NCBI GenBank assembly: GCA_032718475.1 | Contig: JAUCBJ010007970.1 | Location: forward strand, 1-25,134 | Length of the DNA stretch: 25,134 bases | From: Nemertoderma westbladi | Taxonomy: Eukaryota; Xenacoelomorpha; Nemertodermatida; Nemertodermatidae | Reading direction: 5' to 3' | In this document: piece after piece, positions 1-9,720 of the stretch | How positions within the stretch are numbered: the first letter of the stretch is position 1 | Layout: each line of letters opens with the position of its first letter | The notes under the pieces: generated by a model | Database searches by the model: none | What the model was told of the DNA's origin: nothing | The model's input: the letters and a program-made list of their open reading frames with translations, nothing else | Translations under genes and position numbers: made by a program

Positions 1-475
1 TTAAAATGATATGAATCGTTTGTTTGATAATAGCTATGCTTTCTATAATTTAGCCTACTAATGTTCTTATAAAAGGCAGAAAACATTTCGCTATCTCAAC
101 ACGGTCTTAAAACACTGATAATAAAGTCCTAAAATCATAACAAAAAGTCCCGTGACTTTAGCTCTCTTATTTTCCAAGAATCCCGTTCAACACATGTAAT
201 CAGCAGTGAGACAGGATAATTTCAGTTCAGTAGCTCGGGATTGGTCGAAATCAGAACTAACTCAACGCAGGGCTATGGGTAACTGGGGCAACCTTCCCAA
301 GCCGGCTGGCCAATCGAACAGCTCAGATCCCTCCTAAAGGATTCCAACGCCTTGGAGGGGGGAACTGGTTAGCAAAGAAAACAAATCAGTCATATCCCAG
401 AAAAACCTTTACAGTAGGTTTCAGAGTATTTTAGCGTATGGGGGAAAAACTGGGTTGCGGGGCGAAGGGCCAGTT
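1..475. other. No gene recognised; possible upstream LINE sequence
   Basis: AT-rich to position ~230, then more balanced in base composition. The part from about 240 on leads directly into the LINE linker remnant that starts near 476 and may be further upstream sequence of that element, but no frame here gives a pattern I recognise. No RNA gene or repeat is visible. Confidence 0.3.
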
Positions 476-769
476 ACATCCCACAGAAGCTTTTACAGGA
501 ACCTCCGCAGACAATACAAATAACTTATTAAACAAAAACGGGAAGAGTTTGAAGAAGCATCACTTATTAAGCTCATCGAACGCACGGAAATTAAACCCTG
601 GACCTTATTTGAAAAACAAAAACCTAGCATCGCCCGTATCAACCTTGCAACTTTGGAAAAACATTTCCAAAACCTGCTGGGTAACAAATGTAACCCACCA
701 GACATCCCGGAAATACCATCACGCATCACCGACTGCCGCAGAACTCAACGACGGAGCTTGGTGGGATAA
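476..769 (+). pseudogene. LINE linker remnant (between endonuclease and reverse transcriptase)
   Basis: In one frame, from about 476 to the TAA at 767-769, the translation is rich in charged helix (for example KREEFEEASLIKLIERTE followed by KPWTLFEKQKPSIARI and LEKHFQNLLGN). That is the usual look of the segment between the endonuclease and the reverse transcriptase of I/Jockey/RTE-type non-LTR retrotransposons. One in-frame TAA sits after the first ~15 codons, so it is dead. No endonuclease or RT motif is attached. The same strand carries an RT remnant starting at 3793 that would be the next part of such an element, so the two may be halves of one copy. Family assignment is by pattern only. 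Confidence 0.5.
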
Positions 770-779
770 ATATTTCTCC

Positions 780-2210
780 ATTTGACGCAACACCGCCGCG
801 GCCGCTATGAGGGAGGTGAATACCGCGGCCGCTCCTAAAGCCGCAGGCCATCGCTAACTATATAGGTTAACTTGGGATTCTGGGGGACTTTTCGATGAAG
901 GAACTGACCAAATTTTTTTATTTTCTCACCAGGGGAGCGGCTCGGAATTCTAAGATATTAGCAACTCTAACATTATTAAATCTAACCCTTCGACGGACAC
1001 GGCGGACAAAAAACCGTCATTTTTCCGACAATTTTAAAATTTTTTTGAAAGGCGCTCTACAGTGGCTCGAAAAAACCCTAGGTTATTGCTTAGCCGACGC
1101 CGGGATACGATAGAAGGGATTAATTAGTGAATTCGTTTTTTTTTTCAAAAAAGATTACCACGCCTTTTTTCCGAAAATGTCCGTCAAAGTTGAAAAATCG
1201 GACAAAATGACTTTGCGGGATACGCTATAACTCGGCTAATATTAATCGTACGGGGACGAAAGTAACGCGGTTGGAAAGGGGAAGAGTGGTACTACCTTCG
1301 TATCGAATGGGGGTAAGATATTTATTATAATTTCGGGTGGAAAAAGGGGCTGTAAATTTGTACGTTTTTGTCCGTCTTTTTTGGAAAACTTATTTCCGAA
1401 ATGTTTAATTCGACAACGCGGGTAGGAATCCACTAATTCTTTTATGAAACTCGTAGATGACCATTGGGGCTACGTTCCTATCGAATGGGGGTACAAAAAA
1501 TATGTCGGCAATAGGGGCCAAAAAGGGCCAGAATTTGTAAACTAGTTTTTATCGAATAATTTTTTATTTTTAACTTTAGTTGGTTAAGGTACATTCTATA
1601 CAGTCAATATCCATACGGGGAATTCAAATATGCTATCGGTTTTGCTCCAAGGATGATATTAAAAAAATGAGGGCCAAAATTATAATTTCGCGCTTCAAAC
1701 TTGCTTCGCGGGAAATCGTCTAGCTCGAAAACTACTTAACTTACGGGAGATTTGTTTACACAGACTTATAGTGCGTTAAATTATCTATCTAACAGCGTTA
1801 ATCACAGCGCCGGAGGTATTATAAAACTGGAGCGGCAGGCGATCGGGTGAAATATAATATTTATAAAAAGGGACGAAAAATTTTTTTTTTTAACAAATCG
1901 CTATTCCATTATAATTTAGCGCATTGCGCCAAAAGTACCTGTAAAAAGTATCAAATTAACTCCGCTATCTTTTATCTTAACATATATAATTAAAATTACG
2001 AATTTTAAGGGTCGAAAAATATCGCGTTATTTTGGCCCTTTTTTTTAATTTTTTTGGGGCCAAAAATAACCCCTTCTCAAAAGATTAAGAAAAAAATTAC
2101 GGCAAAGAATATACCAATTTTATTGAATTTGGACCACCAGAACCGAAGTTAGAGCGATTTTAGTGAAAAAATAAAAATAATTTTTTTTGCAAAAAAATTA
2201 AGAATGGTCA
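780..2210. repeat. AT-rich block with decayed ~178-bp tandem repeat; no gene
   Basis: No supportable coding region. Homopolymer runs are abundant. The string TATCGAATGGGGGTA occurs at 1301 and again at 1479 (178 bp apart), each followed by a similar G-run/A-run pattern. A weaker third version lies near 1645-1690, and related GGGATACG strings occur at about 1101 and 1217. This suggests an old satellite-like array. A short inverted repeat TTTTGGCCC (2030-2038) / GGGCCAAAA (2057-2065) closes a T-rich loop. Two identical CCGCGGCCGCT strings lie at 796-806 and 823-833. Confidence 0.4.
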
Positions 2211-2283
2211 GGTCAATATTGGATTTCGAACCCGCAAACTTAGGTTTCATTAACGTGATTGATAACCACTAGACTATGTGACC
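2211..2283 (-). repeat. tRNA-like sequence (SINE head or tRNA pseudogene)
   Basis: On the minus strand this 73-nt stretch has the length and promoter elements of a tRNA: an A-box-like TAGTCTAGTGG and a B box GGTTCGAAATCC. Its ends GGTCA and TGACC can pair as an acceptor stem. The D and anticodon arms do not pair well and no convincing anticodon loop is seen, so it is not a functional tRNA. A tRNA-derived SINE head or an old tRNA pseudogene fits better. I could not define a SINE body or target duplication. Confidence 0.5.
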
Positions 2284-2289
2284 AAGAGA

Positions 2290-3792
2290 ATTTGAAATTT
2301 TCGAGTGACTATTTTTAAACATCAATAACTTCGGTTCTACAGGGCCGTTTAATCTGAAACTTTTTTCATTGGATAGAGGATAGATAGTAGTGTGTCAAAT
2401 AGTGTACAACTTGGGAAAAGACGCATGTGCACTTAGTGCAAAATGCACTTAAATAGTGAACATTTTTTCGATATTTCAAACACTGTTATTTCCAGTTCTA
2501 TTCATCGTAGAATGTTATTTTTTGGATTAAAATGTAGTTTGGAATGATTTCTAACTATAATCGTAACATTTGTTTAACTTTTTATGTCTATAAAGTGACT
2601 TAAAATGTCCATGAATATTGTCCAAAATCGCAAATCCAGATTTATTAAATTGGATTTTTGACACTTTTAGCGACTGACACTTGATCATACACCATCGTAG
2701 ATCGGTAGAGGATAAACATAAGTTTGTTAAATAAGAGCCACCATTACGATCTGCTAAAGTGCATTTGTACAAATAAGTGTGCAAAAGTGCAAATTTTTTA
2801 ATAAGGTCAAATTATATAGTATTGGGTTATTTTCTTTGCAGATACTTTATTTTCATATTAATATGTTGTTTGAACCTTACTGAGCGCATTAGGGGATATG
2901 CGTACAAATAACCGGCCCTTATGAGGCTTCGATTGGGTAAATTAATAAAACATAAGGTTGTATAGTATAATATTCTAAAAACCAGTGTGATATTAAATGC
3001 ACTTTAAATAATAAATAGAAATCAAATAACAATTGGACCACACAATTAAAAACTCGCACAATTTTGTACTTATTATATCGCTTCAAATTAATTCAACAGT
3101 GGATATTTGGGGGAAGGGGGAAGTTACAGTGTGCATTCGGGGGAAGTTTGGTGAACTGCATTTATGCAGTGAATCCAAACTTCCCCCATTGATATATCAT
3201 ATACTTAAGACATGCTAGGGTGACGGGGAAATATTTGTTACTGTCACACTTTGCTTCCATTTATCCTATCCTTTATTATTACCCCAGTCAGATAAGAGAT
3301 AATAAATCAGTAAAAACTAAACTAAACTGTCTTTCATGCAAACAAATTTCTAACTAAAGATGGGTGAATGACCATGACCATGGAAATAATTTTAAATATA
3401 ATTGTATATCAACTATTTGGGGAGGCTTCCAAGTTAAACCCGAAAACAATTATTTTGTTACATAGTAAATAACGTTGTATGTTCTTCTTCCTCTCATAAT
3501 AAAATATAAATGAAATATCTCAGATAGCTATGCCCTGTAACATTTCACAACCAAAATATTTAGGTGTGAAAAGTGTAGGCCTACCACACTCCGCCCAAAC
3601 AACCGCAAACGCATAGCCAACAAATTTAACAAAAGGTTACATACATGTTGGGTTCATGACGAGATGAGTGAAAATTGATCGCGTAATATAAAGTAAAAAA
3701 TTAAGAGACGGGCTGGCTCTCCTCCACTTTCTTACCCAATGGATATGTTGTTGTAATAATCTAATATTGGGGCGGCTTTCTCTCGGTACAAT
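2290..3792. other. AT-rich stretch without a recognisable gene
   Basis: No frame resembles a known protein. Two local features stand out. GTGCA/TGCAC strings cluster at 2425-2450 and again at 2755-2795, which could mark the ends of a decayed small element. A strong hairpin at 3139-3187 is listed separately. The right end (from about 3750) leads into the LINE reverse transcriptase remnant. Confidence 0.4.
3139..3187. repeat. 49-bp hairpin (13-bp outer stem, 7-bp inner stem)
   Basis: Perfect outer arms GGGGGAAGTTTGG (3139-3151) and CCAAACTTCCCCC (3175-3187) enclose a second perfect pair, ACTGCAT (3055+100 = 3155-3161) and ATGCAGT (3164-3170), with a small asymmetric internal loop between. As RNA this would be a nearly continuous hairpin; as DNA it could be a tiny foldback element. 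No Drosha-like flanking structure was assessed. Confidence 0.6.
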
Positions 3793-5160
3793 GATGACAT
3801 AACTAGAGAGTAAGTACTAGCCAGTATAAACGATACCTGCAATAGCAAAGCCTGTGGAACTGATAAAATCTACTACGAACACATTAAAGCAAGGTGCTCT
3901 TCCATTCATCCTAAACCTTATAACCCTACTATTCAACGTATGTCGTAATATTGGGATGGGAGTATACCAACTACTTGGAAACAGAGTATCATAAAGGTGT
4001 TGTACAAGAATAAAGGTGCTATAACTGACCGGGTGAACTACTACAGATGGATCGCTCTTCTCTGCGCTTTTCTAAAGATCCTCACGTCAACAAGATTTAC
4101 AGGCCACTTAGTACCCCTAGAACAATTCGGTTTCCAAGTAGGAAAATCAACACGCCAAGCAATACACCTACTTCTCAACGATATTTCAACAGCTCTACGC
4201 TCTGAAAATGCCAACGACCGCAGGCTATATGTAGCTTTCATTGACTTTCGGAAAGCCTTCGACTTCGTTAACCGAGGAATACTACTGTCTAAGATCCACA
4301 GTTTTGGAATAAAGGGCAAATTATACAATCTAATCAGAGACATTCTAGAAAACAGCATCCAAATATATGACGGCCTACAACTATCCAATGCTATACAACA
4401 GCTTCGTGGAGTCCTTCAAGGAGATTGTTTCAGCCCAACCTGCTTCTTAATTTTCATCACCGACCGACCTAGCCACTGTTCTCCGATAAATAGCCTCCTC
4501 TCTCAAATTCTTATTCTTCGCTGACGACCTTGCCATATATTCGAAAAACCCACTGGATATCCAACATGCCCTAGATGCATTACATGATTGGTGTAAAGCC
4601 AACAACATGGAAGTAAACTTGAAGAAAACAAAAATAATCAAATTTAGAAATGGAGGTAGACTTGCAATGATGGATAAATTCACCTATGACGGAAATGGTA
4701 AACATAGTAAATGAATATGAATATCTCGGAATTACTCTCCAACCGACACTCTGCTTCACTAAACATATTATTTAGATAAAAAGAAAAAAGCGTATAGCGT
4801 CATCGGCTCCCTTTCGAAACTACACCTTCTTTCAATCGAGACTGGCCTCAAAATATACCGAACGGAGAGACAGATAATCAAATTTTGGAGCCAACTACCC
4901 CATCCCTGGTCCAGCGTTTAGATCTACAACATGGAAACGCGCGGGACAGACATACAGACACCCACTCTTCTCAAACAAGACTCCATTCCATATACTGACC
5001 CCTGACTGCTCCTGTACCTACTGTAAAAATCCATGCGAGGACCGATACCACGCACTATCATGCACAAAATGTCCCTCATTACACGACCTAGCGAAATAAT
5101 AAACTCTACTACCAGCTCCCTTCCCAACACCTCCCTTCCCCACCCCCACCCCCCTCCTTA
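3793..5160 (+). pseudogene. Non-LTR retrotransposon (LINE) reverse transcriptase remnant, C-terminal half
   Basis: From 3793 one frame reads DDITRE-stop-VLASIND, then ACGTDKIYYEHIK (RT motif 0/1, K-A-x-G-x-D), VLYKNKGAITDRVNYYR, FGFQVGKSTRQA, AFIDFRKAFDFVNR (first catalytic Asp region) and GVLQGDCFSPT. A frameshift follows, and the second catalytic motif LFADDLAIYS continues in another frame at about 4511-4540, then KTKIIKFRNGGRL. Near the end a cysteine-rich stretch with the HALSCTKC pattern (5007-5096, stop 5097-5099) resembles the C-terminal zinc-knuckle-like motif of several LINE clades. In-frame stops at 3808 and about 3952 and at least two frameshifts show that it is inactive. The sister fragment at 15200-15985 has the same KFRxGGxL and EYLG signature. 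Clade is uncertain (I/Nimb-like is my guess). Confidence 0.8.
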
Positions 5161-5187
5161 TTAGAAGTACCCAAAGCTTTACTTTAC

Positions 5188-5488
5188 TTTAACACATTTA
5201 TTATTTATAGTCAAGCGACTTTCAGTAAAAAACCTTCCCGGTAGGTATGCACTAAAAACCAGTAACAGTACAGCAGTAAAAACGACCAAAACTGGACCTA
5301 GGAAGCATGCATCTGCGATCAGCTATCGGCAGACAGCTGACCGGTAGGTTTCGCCTCAAGGAAGACATGCTTCCTAGGTCCAGTTTTTGTCGTTTTTACT
5401 GCTGTACTGTTACTGGTTTTTAGTGCATACCTACCGGTAAGGTTTTTTTACTGAAAGTCGCTTGACTATAAATAATAAATGTGTTAAA
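5188..5488. mobile_element. Palindromic foldback/MITE element, ~122-bp inverted arms
   Basis: The left arm 5188-5309 and right arm 5366-5488 are reverse complements with about three differences, separated by a 56-bp spacer. TTAA is present at both outer edges (5189-5192 and 5484-5487), which fits a TTAA target duplication but is ambiguous because TTAA is itself palindromic. The arm contains AAACCTTCCCGGTAGGTAT, and the spacer contains CAGCTGACCGGTAG followed by TTTCGCCTCA. Both are shared with the ends of the larger element at 6549-9613, so they are the same family. No transposase is encoded, so it is non-autonomous. Confidence 0.85.
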
Positions 5489-5941
5489 TTAAATTAAATT
5501 AACGTTCAAGCTTACTTCCATTATTAATTCTTTACTTTACTACTTGCAATATAATACCCAGTTAATTATAATTTTCTTAGGATGTGAACTATATATCTTT
5601 CATAGCTAGGCCTATTTAATCTCCTAAATTAAATCTATATCTCTAATTTGAGGCGCCACTTATTATCCTGCTATGCAATTAAATTCTACCATCCTTAATA
5701 ATTATCTAATAGCATTGCCTTATTTATTACCATAATTAATAACTGTGTGCATTTACTAGCTTAATTATAATAATTTTCATATAATATTTCACGTTAAACT
5801 ATTAGTCTAATTATGATTTACTGTGCGCGTACATTCCTATTATCAATATTAGAATTTATATTTACCCCGACTGGGGGTGTATCTTCATGTAAAAAAAATA
5901 AATAATAATGTTGACATACTGTAATATGCTAATTCACTCAC
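5489..5941. other. AT-rich sequence, probably intron of the lectin gene
   Basis: Very AT-rich, with no coding frame. It lies downstream (on the minus strand) of the donor site that closes the F-type lectin exon, so it is presumably the next intron. I could not find the exon that should complete the lectin domain here or further left. Confidence 0.4.
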
Positions 5942-6189
5942 GTTAGCCCCCACTAGCTTGTGCTCACAGCAATCAATCCTATTATAGATATGGACTTCTC
6001 CAACTGGTATACCATAACCTAAATCCACCCACCACCATGCGAAAGGTTCATTGCATTGATAACAAGTATGCGAGCAAGAACCTCCACCCCAATTTCCGTC
6101 AGTATTACCGTCAACAGCATTATTCGGACTTCCGGAAACATTCGAATAATCAGTACTTTGACCAGTTGACTTTCCAGCAGCTATGTTAC
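5942..6189 (-). CDS. Exon encoding N-terminal part of an F-type lectin (fucolectin) domain
   Basis: The minus strand reads an open exon of 248 nt that begins NIAAGKSTGQS, continues SPNNAVDGNTDGNWGGG, SCSHT, WWWVDLG, and ends EVHIYNRIDCCEHKLVGAN. This order (NIAxGK, NAVDGN, CSHT, WWxVDLG, NRxDCC) is the signature of F-type lectin/fucolectin (FTP) domains, which bind fucose through a His and an RxD motif in secreted immune or adhesive proteins. It has two extra cysteines near CSHT. A TATAG acceptor precedes position 6189 and a GTGAGT donor follows 5942 (donor 5936-5941). The acceptor is phase 1 and the donor phase 0. The last strands of the domain must lie in a further exon, not identified. The phase matches the ShK exon upstream at 9721-9864, so both probably belong to one gene. 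Confidence 0.85.
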
Positions 6190-6795
6190 CTATACAAGAA
6201 CATGGATGTATCATAATATACAAAAGATAAACCAAATTTATTGCCTAGTTTATATGCGCGTCAACAGGAATAATTTGACTACATCATATAAACACTTTAT
6301 GATGAGGAAATAGTTCAACATTATTTTAACTTCTGAAAAAAGAATAACCAATGTGTCGGTGCATAATTGATTGTATACTATAAAATATATATTGATCACT
6401 GATAGGTCTACTGTCACTCGCATTCATATGTATTAATAATCGTATTGCAATATGATTTTTAAAGCATTTTTGTTTCAATTATGATTCTCATTAATAGAGC
6501 GCTGGAGAAGAAATAACCCCCTATAGAAATAACTGATACTATAACTTTATTAATTAATAATTATATTATTTAATTACCGAAGTAAAAAACCTTACCGGTA
6601 GGTATACAAGGACCAAAGTATGTAAAAAATTAAAAAGCAACAACTGGACCTAGACGGAGTGATCAGCTGACGGCAGTCAGCTGACCGGTAGATTTCGCCT
6701 CACGAAGGAAGGCATTCTCAGGAGGCCAAGCCGATAGATATTTAAATGGGAAAGAAGTCTAAATGATGTCGTTCGTGGCGTATCCATAGTTATAA

Positions 6796-7673
6796 CTTCA
6801 GGGATAATGACTGTAGAAAGGGTCTAATGCCACGGTTAACAAAAACAGTTTCTATTTATATGGCCATTTCATCCTCTTCAGTAAATAAATTAAAATAACA
6901 TTAAAACACAATTTATAAACCTAAACCATAATATTAAATTTAACGTACGGTACAACTAATTATTATGCCACCAAATTCCGATATAGACAGTATGATAGGA
7001 TGTATTAGATTAAAATAATTAGATTTATCGTAATACTGTATGTAGGCCTAGATAGAATTGTAGGCTACATGTGTTTTTTAAGGAATTAGACGTTCAACTG
7101 TTAAAAATTTAAAAATAAAAAGGGTGCTAAATATATTGTTGGCTCGGTAAAAATAGGTAACAGCAAAATTACGTATTTAAAAAAAAGGGTGGGTAATGTA
7201 AAGACATTAAATGATTAAAAATTGTTAAAAATTGTTGGTTCCAATATTAAGTCGTTGAGTTACAAATAAAAGTGAGGCTGGTAAAAGGGTAAAAAAATTG
7301 TAAAAAATGTTGGTTCTGAAATAAAAAATCATTAAAATATATAATTTAAAAGAAAGGAAAAGAAAACCTAAGTCTGCATAAAATTGAGGGGGATAAAAGG
7401 ACACATATTACTGTTACTAAGTAAAAGAAATCCCTACAAGATTACATATTACAATTTTTAAAAACGTTTTTTGTTTTGGTATTTCCTATTGAATACTAAT
7501 ATGTTCGGCTATAGTACGTACATTACAGCTGGCTGACACAATGTATATTACAGCTAGTAGAGCGTACTGCACAGTTAATTAATTATTAGAGGTGGTGTGA
7601 GTTTGTTATATCCAAATGTTAGGTGGGGGCGAGCCATCGGGTCGAAGTTTCATTCTATAGAAGTGGTACCAGT
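6796..7673 (+). repeat. Left arm of ~0.88-kb inverted repeat
   Basis: Collinear reverse complement of 7797-8690. Matching landmarks run through the whole arm: CTTCAGGGATAATGACTGTA at the outer end, the TACCGTACGT-type segment, AAATTGAGGGGGATAAAAGG, and TTCTATAGAAGTGGTACCAG at the inner end. Differences are scattered substitutions and small indels. No protein is supported; an open 72-codon frame near 7597 is only one strand of the palindrome. Confidence 0.9.
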
Positions 7674-7796
7674 GCTTCAACATTTCAGTAGCTGTAATAA
7701 TTACGAAGTAACATGCGTCCAGCAATTTCGTAACCACCAGCGTCGTATTCATACTGAAGCATTACTCATTAATTGCCACAGCCCACCCCTCAATAA

Positions 7797-8690
7797 ACTG
7801 GTACCACTTCTATAGAATGAAACTTCGATCCGATGCCTCGCCCCCACCTAACATTTGGATGTAACAAACTCACACCACCTCTAATAATTAATTAACTGTG
7901 CAGTACGCTCTACTAGCTGTAATATACATTGTGTCAGCCAGCTGTACTGTACGTACTATAGCCGAACATATTAGTATTCAATAGGAAATACCAAAACAAA
8001 AACTTTTTTAAAAATTGTAATATGTAATCTTGTACTGATTCCTTTTATTTAGTAACAGTAATATGTCCTTTTATCCCCCTCAATTTTATTCAGCTCATGG
8101 CTTAGTTATTCTTTTCCTTTCTATTAAATTATATATTTTAATGATTTTTTATTTCAGAACCAACATTTTTTACAATTTTTTTACCCTTTTACCAGCCTCA
8201 CTTTTATTTGTAAATTTATAATTCAACGACTTAATATTGGAACCAACAATTTTTAACAATTTTTAATCATATAATGTTTTTAACGTTACCCACCCTTTTT
8301 TTTTTAAATACGTAATTTTGCTGTTACCTATTTTTACCGAGCCAACAATATATTTAGCACCCTTTTTATTTTGATTATTTAGTTGAAGGTCTAATACCTT
8401 AACAACAAATGTAGCTTACAATTCTATCTCTAGGCCTACATACAGTATTACGATAAATCTAAATATGTTAATCTAATACATCCTATCATACTGTCTATAT
8501 CGGAATTTGGTGGCATAATAATTAGTTGTACCGTACGTTAAATTTAATATTATGGTTTTGGTTTATAAATTGTGTTTTAATGTTATTTTAATTTATTTAC
8601 TGAAGACGTCCGTGAGGATGAAATGGCCATATAAATAAAACTGTTTTTGACCGTGGCATTAGACCCTTTCTACAGTCATTATTCCTGAAG
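7797..8690 (-). repeat. Right arm of ~0.88-kb inverted repeat
   Basis: Pairs with 6796-7673 across a 123-bp spacer (7674-7796). The spacer has no coding frame but carries a short internal pair (TTCAGTA near 7685 with TACTGAA near 7751). Transcription of either strand would give a long double-stranded hairpin RNA. Confidence 0.9.
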
Positions 8691-8699
8691 CCAATAGAT

Positions 8700-9090
8700 G
8701 GCATTAACAGTGTGAAGTACCAAAGGAAGAAGGAACAGGGAATGAAACAAAGAGATACCAGTAACTATCCACTGGGAAGCAGCACCACAAACTTGCGCCA
8801 ATCACGTTTCTGCTTTTTGAGAATGGACCGGCGAGTGCAAATATAATACATTTTCAAGCTTTTGCAGAACAGGCAACAATGGGTGCCGGGCAATTTCTTT
8901 AAAATGTTTATGGAGCTCGCGCAGGTCAGTCAGACACGCGTATTGGGCTCACCACGGGTGTCTTGATGTGGTTATAACTTTTTGTTGGGCACAGCTTTTG
9001 CAAAGTCGGCAATGACGTCCAGGTGGGATCGAACTGGTGACCTCCGGGTTGGAAGTCTGACGCTCTAACCATTCAGCTAGCGGCTCAGGT
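8700..9090 (-). mobile_element. tRNA-derived SINE
   Basis: The minus strand starts with a tRNA-like head: A box TAGCTGAATGG (9069-9079), GGTTAGAGCGTCAGACTTCC, and B box AGTTCGATCCC (9025-9035). It is followed by a non-tRNA body of about 300 bp. The tRNA head is clear. The 3' end (near 8700, next to the palindrome arm) and the target duplication are not resolved. It lies in the right half of the composite foldback element only. Confidence 0.7.
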
Positions 9091-9380
9091 AAAATATAGA
9101 CCTGGAAATACTATCGGATGCCTTGTATGCCCCCAATTTACCTCCACATGGCCTCCCACCTGTCAATACCATCATATGCTGCTATTGTGCTCAACCCTAC
9201 AGTAATTGGCCGTCTTTAAACATTCGTTACAATGAAAGGGTTATGTATATCAACCATGAACCATTACGGCCACAATGATTAATTACACACTCTAACTACT
9301 AATTTATGTAAGACAGTTACACCTATACAGAAATGCGAGCAGTATGATGTGACTGCTGACTGCTAAGGATGGTAGTGAAC
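9091..9380. other. No gene recognised
   Basis: About 290 bp between the SINE head and the small palindrome, inside the composite element. No frame or RNA motif that I can support. Confidence 0.4.
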
Positions 9381-9390
9381 AAGGCAAGAC

Positions 9391-9442
9391 CAAGGACGAC
9401 AGCTCTACTACTGCATCTGGAACTGTAGTAGAGCTGTCCTTC
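9391..9442. repeat. 52-bp palindrome flanked by 8-bp direct repeats
   Basis: Perfect 14-bp arms GACAGCTCTACTAC (9398-9411) and GTAGTAGAGCTGTC (9425-9438) enclose a 13-nt loop. The direct repeat GGCAAGAC lies on both sides (9383-9390 and 9443-9450), exactly as a target-site duplication would. This is consistent with a tiny hairpin insertion into the right outer repeat of the foldback element. Confidence 0.65.
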
Positions 9443-9720
9443 GGCAAGACTGTACAGCTGACTGCCATCAGCTGATCACTGATTGCATGCAACCGTCTAA
9501 GTCCAGTTGCTTTTTAATTTTTTACTTACTTTGGTGATTAATTACCTACCGGTAAGGTTTTTTACTTAACTTGTTTGACAAGTAATTAAATAATATAATT
9601 ATCAATTAATATTAATGGCAAATGGCAAATATACAGTATGTTTGTTTTCCTCGGTTTAAATCTGATTTCCAGCTAGGCCTAGGCCGCTACTATTCAACTC
9701 ACCAAAACTTTAATACTCAC

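Larger units (their letters stand above)
6549..9613. mobile_element. Composite foldback element (3 kb) in the lectin-gene intron
   Basis: The outer inverted repeats at about 6549-6700 and 9453-9613 match each other over roughly 150 bp: an AT-rich tip, then AAACCTTACCGGTAGGTA, AAAAATTAAAAAGCAAC, ACTGGAC, and GATCAGCTGA. The right copy carries an extra short palindrome CTTGTTTGACAAG near the tip. The terminal motifs are shared with the 5188-5488 element. Inside lies a second, larger inverted repeat (6796-7673 with 7797-8690). A SINE and about 700 bp of further sequence occupy only the right side, so they are later insertions or ancestral internal sequence. No transposase frame is seen. It sits wholly inside the intron between the ShK and lectin exons. 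Confidence 0.7.

Noticed and set aside
2211-2283. Functional tRNA gene
   Set aside because: D and anticodon stems do not pair, although A and B boxes and length fit.
4924-5130. Minus-strand 68-codon frame
   Set aside because: It is antisense to the LINE C-terminal Cys motif, which has family-like pattern on the plus strand.
7597-7815. 72-codon open frame across the palindrome centre
   Set aside because: It spans the inverted-repeat junction and has no protein-like features.
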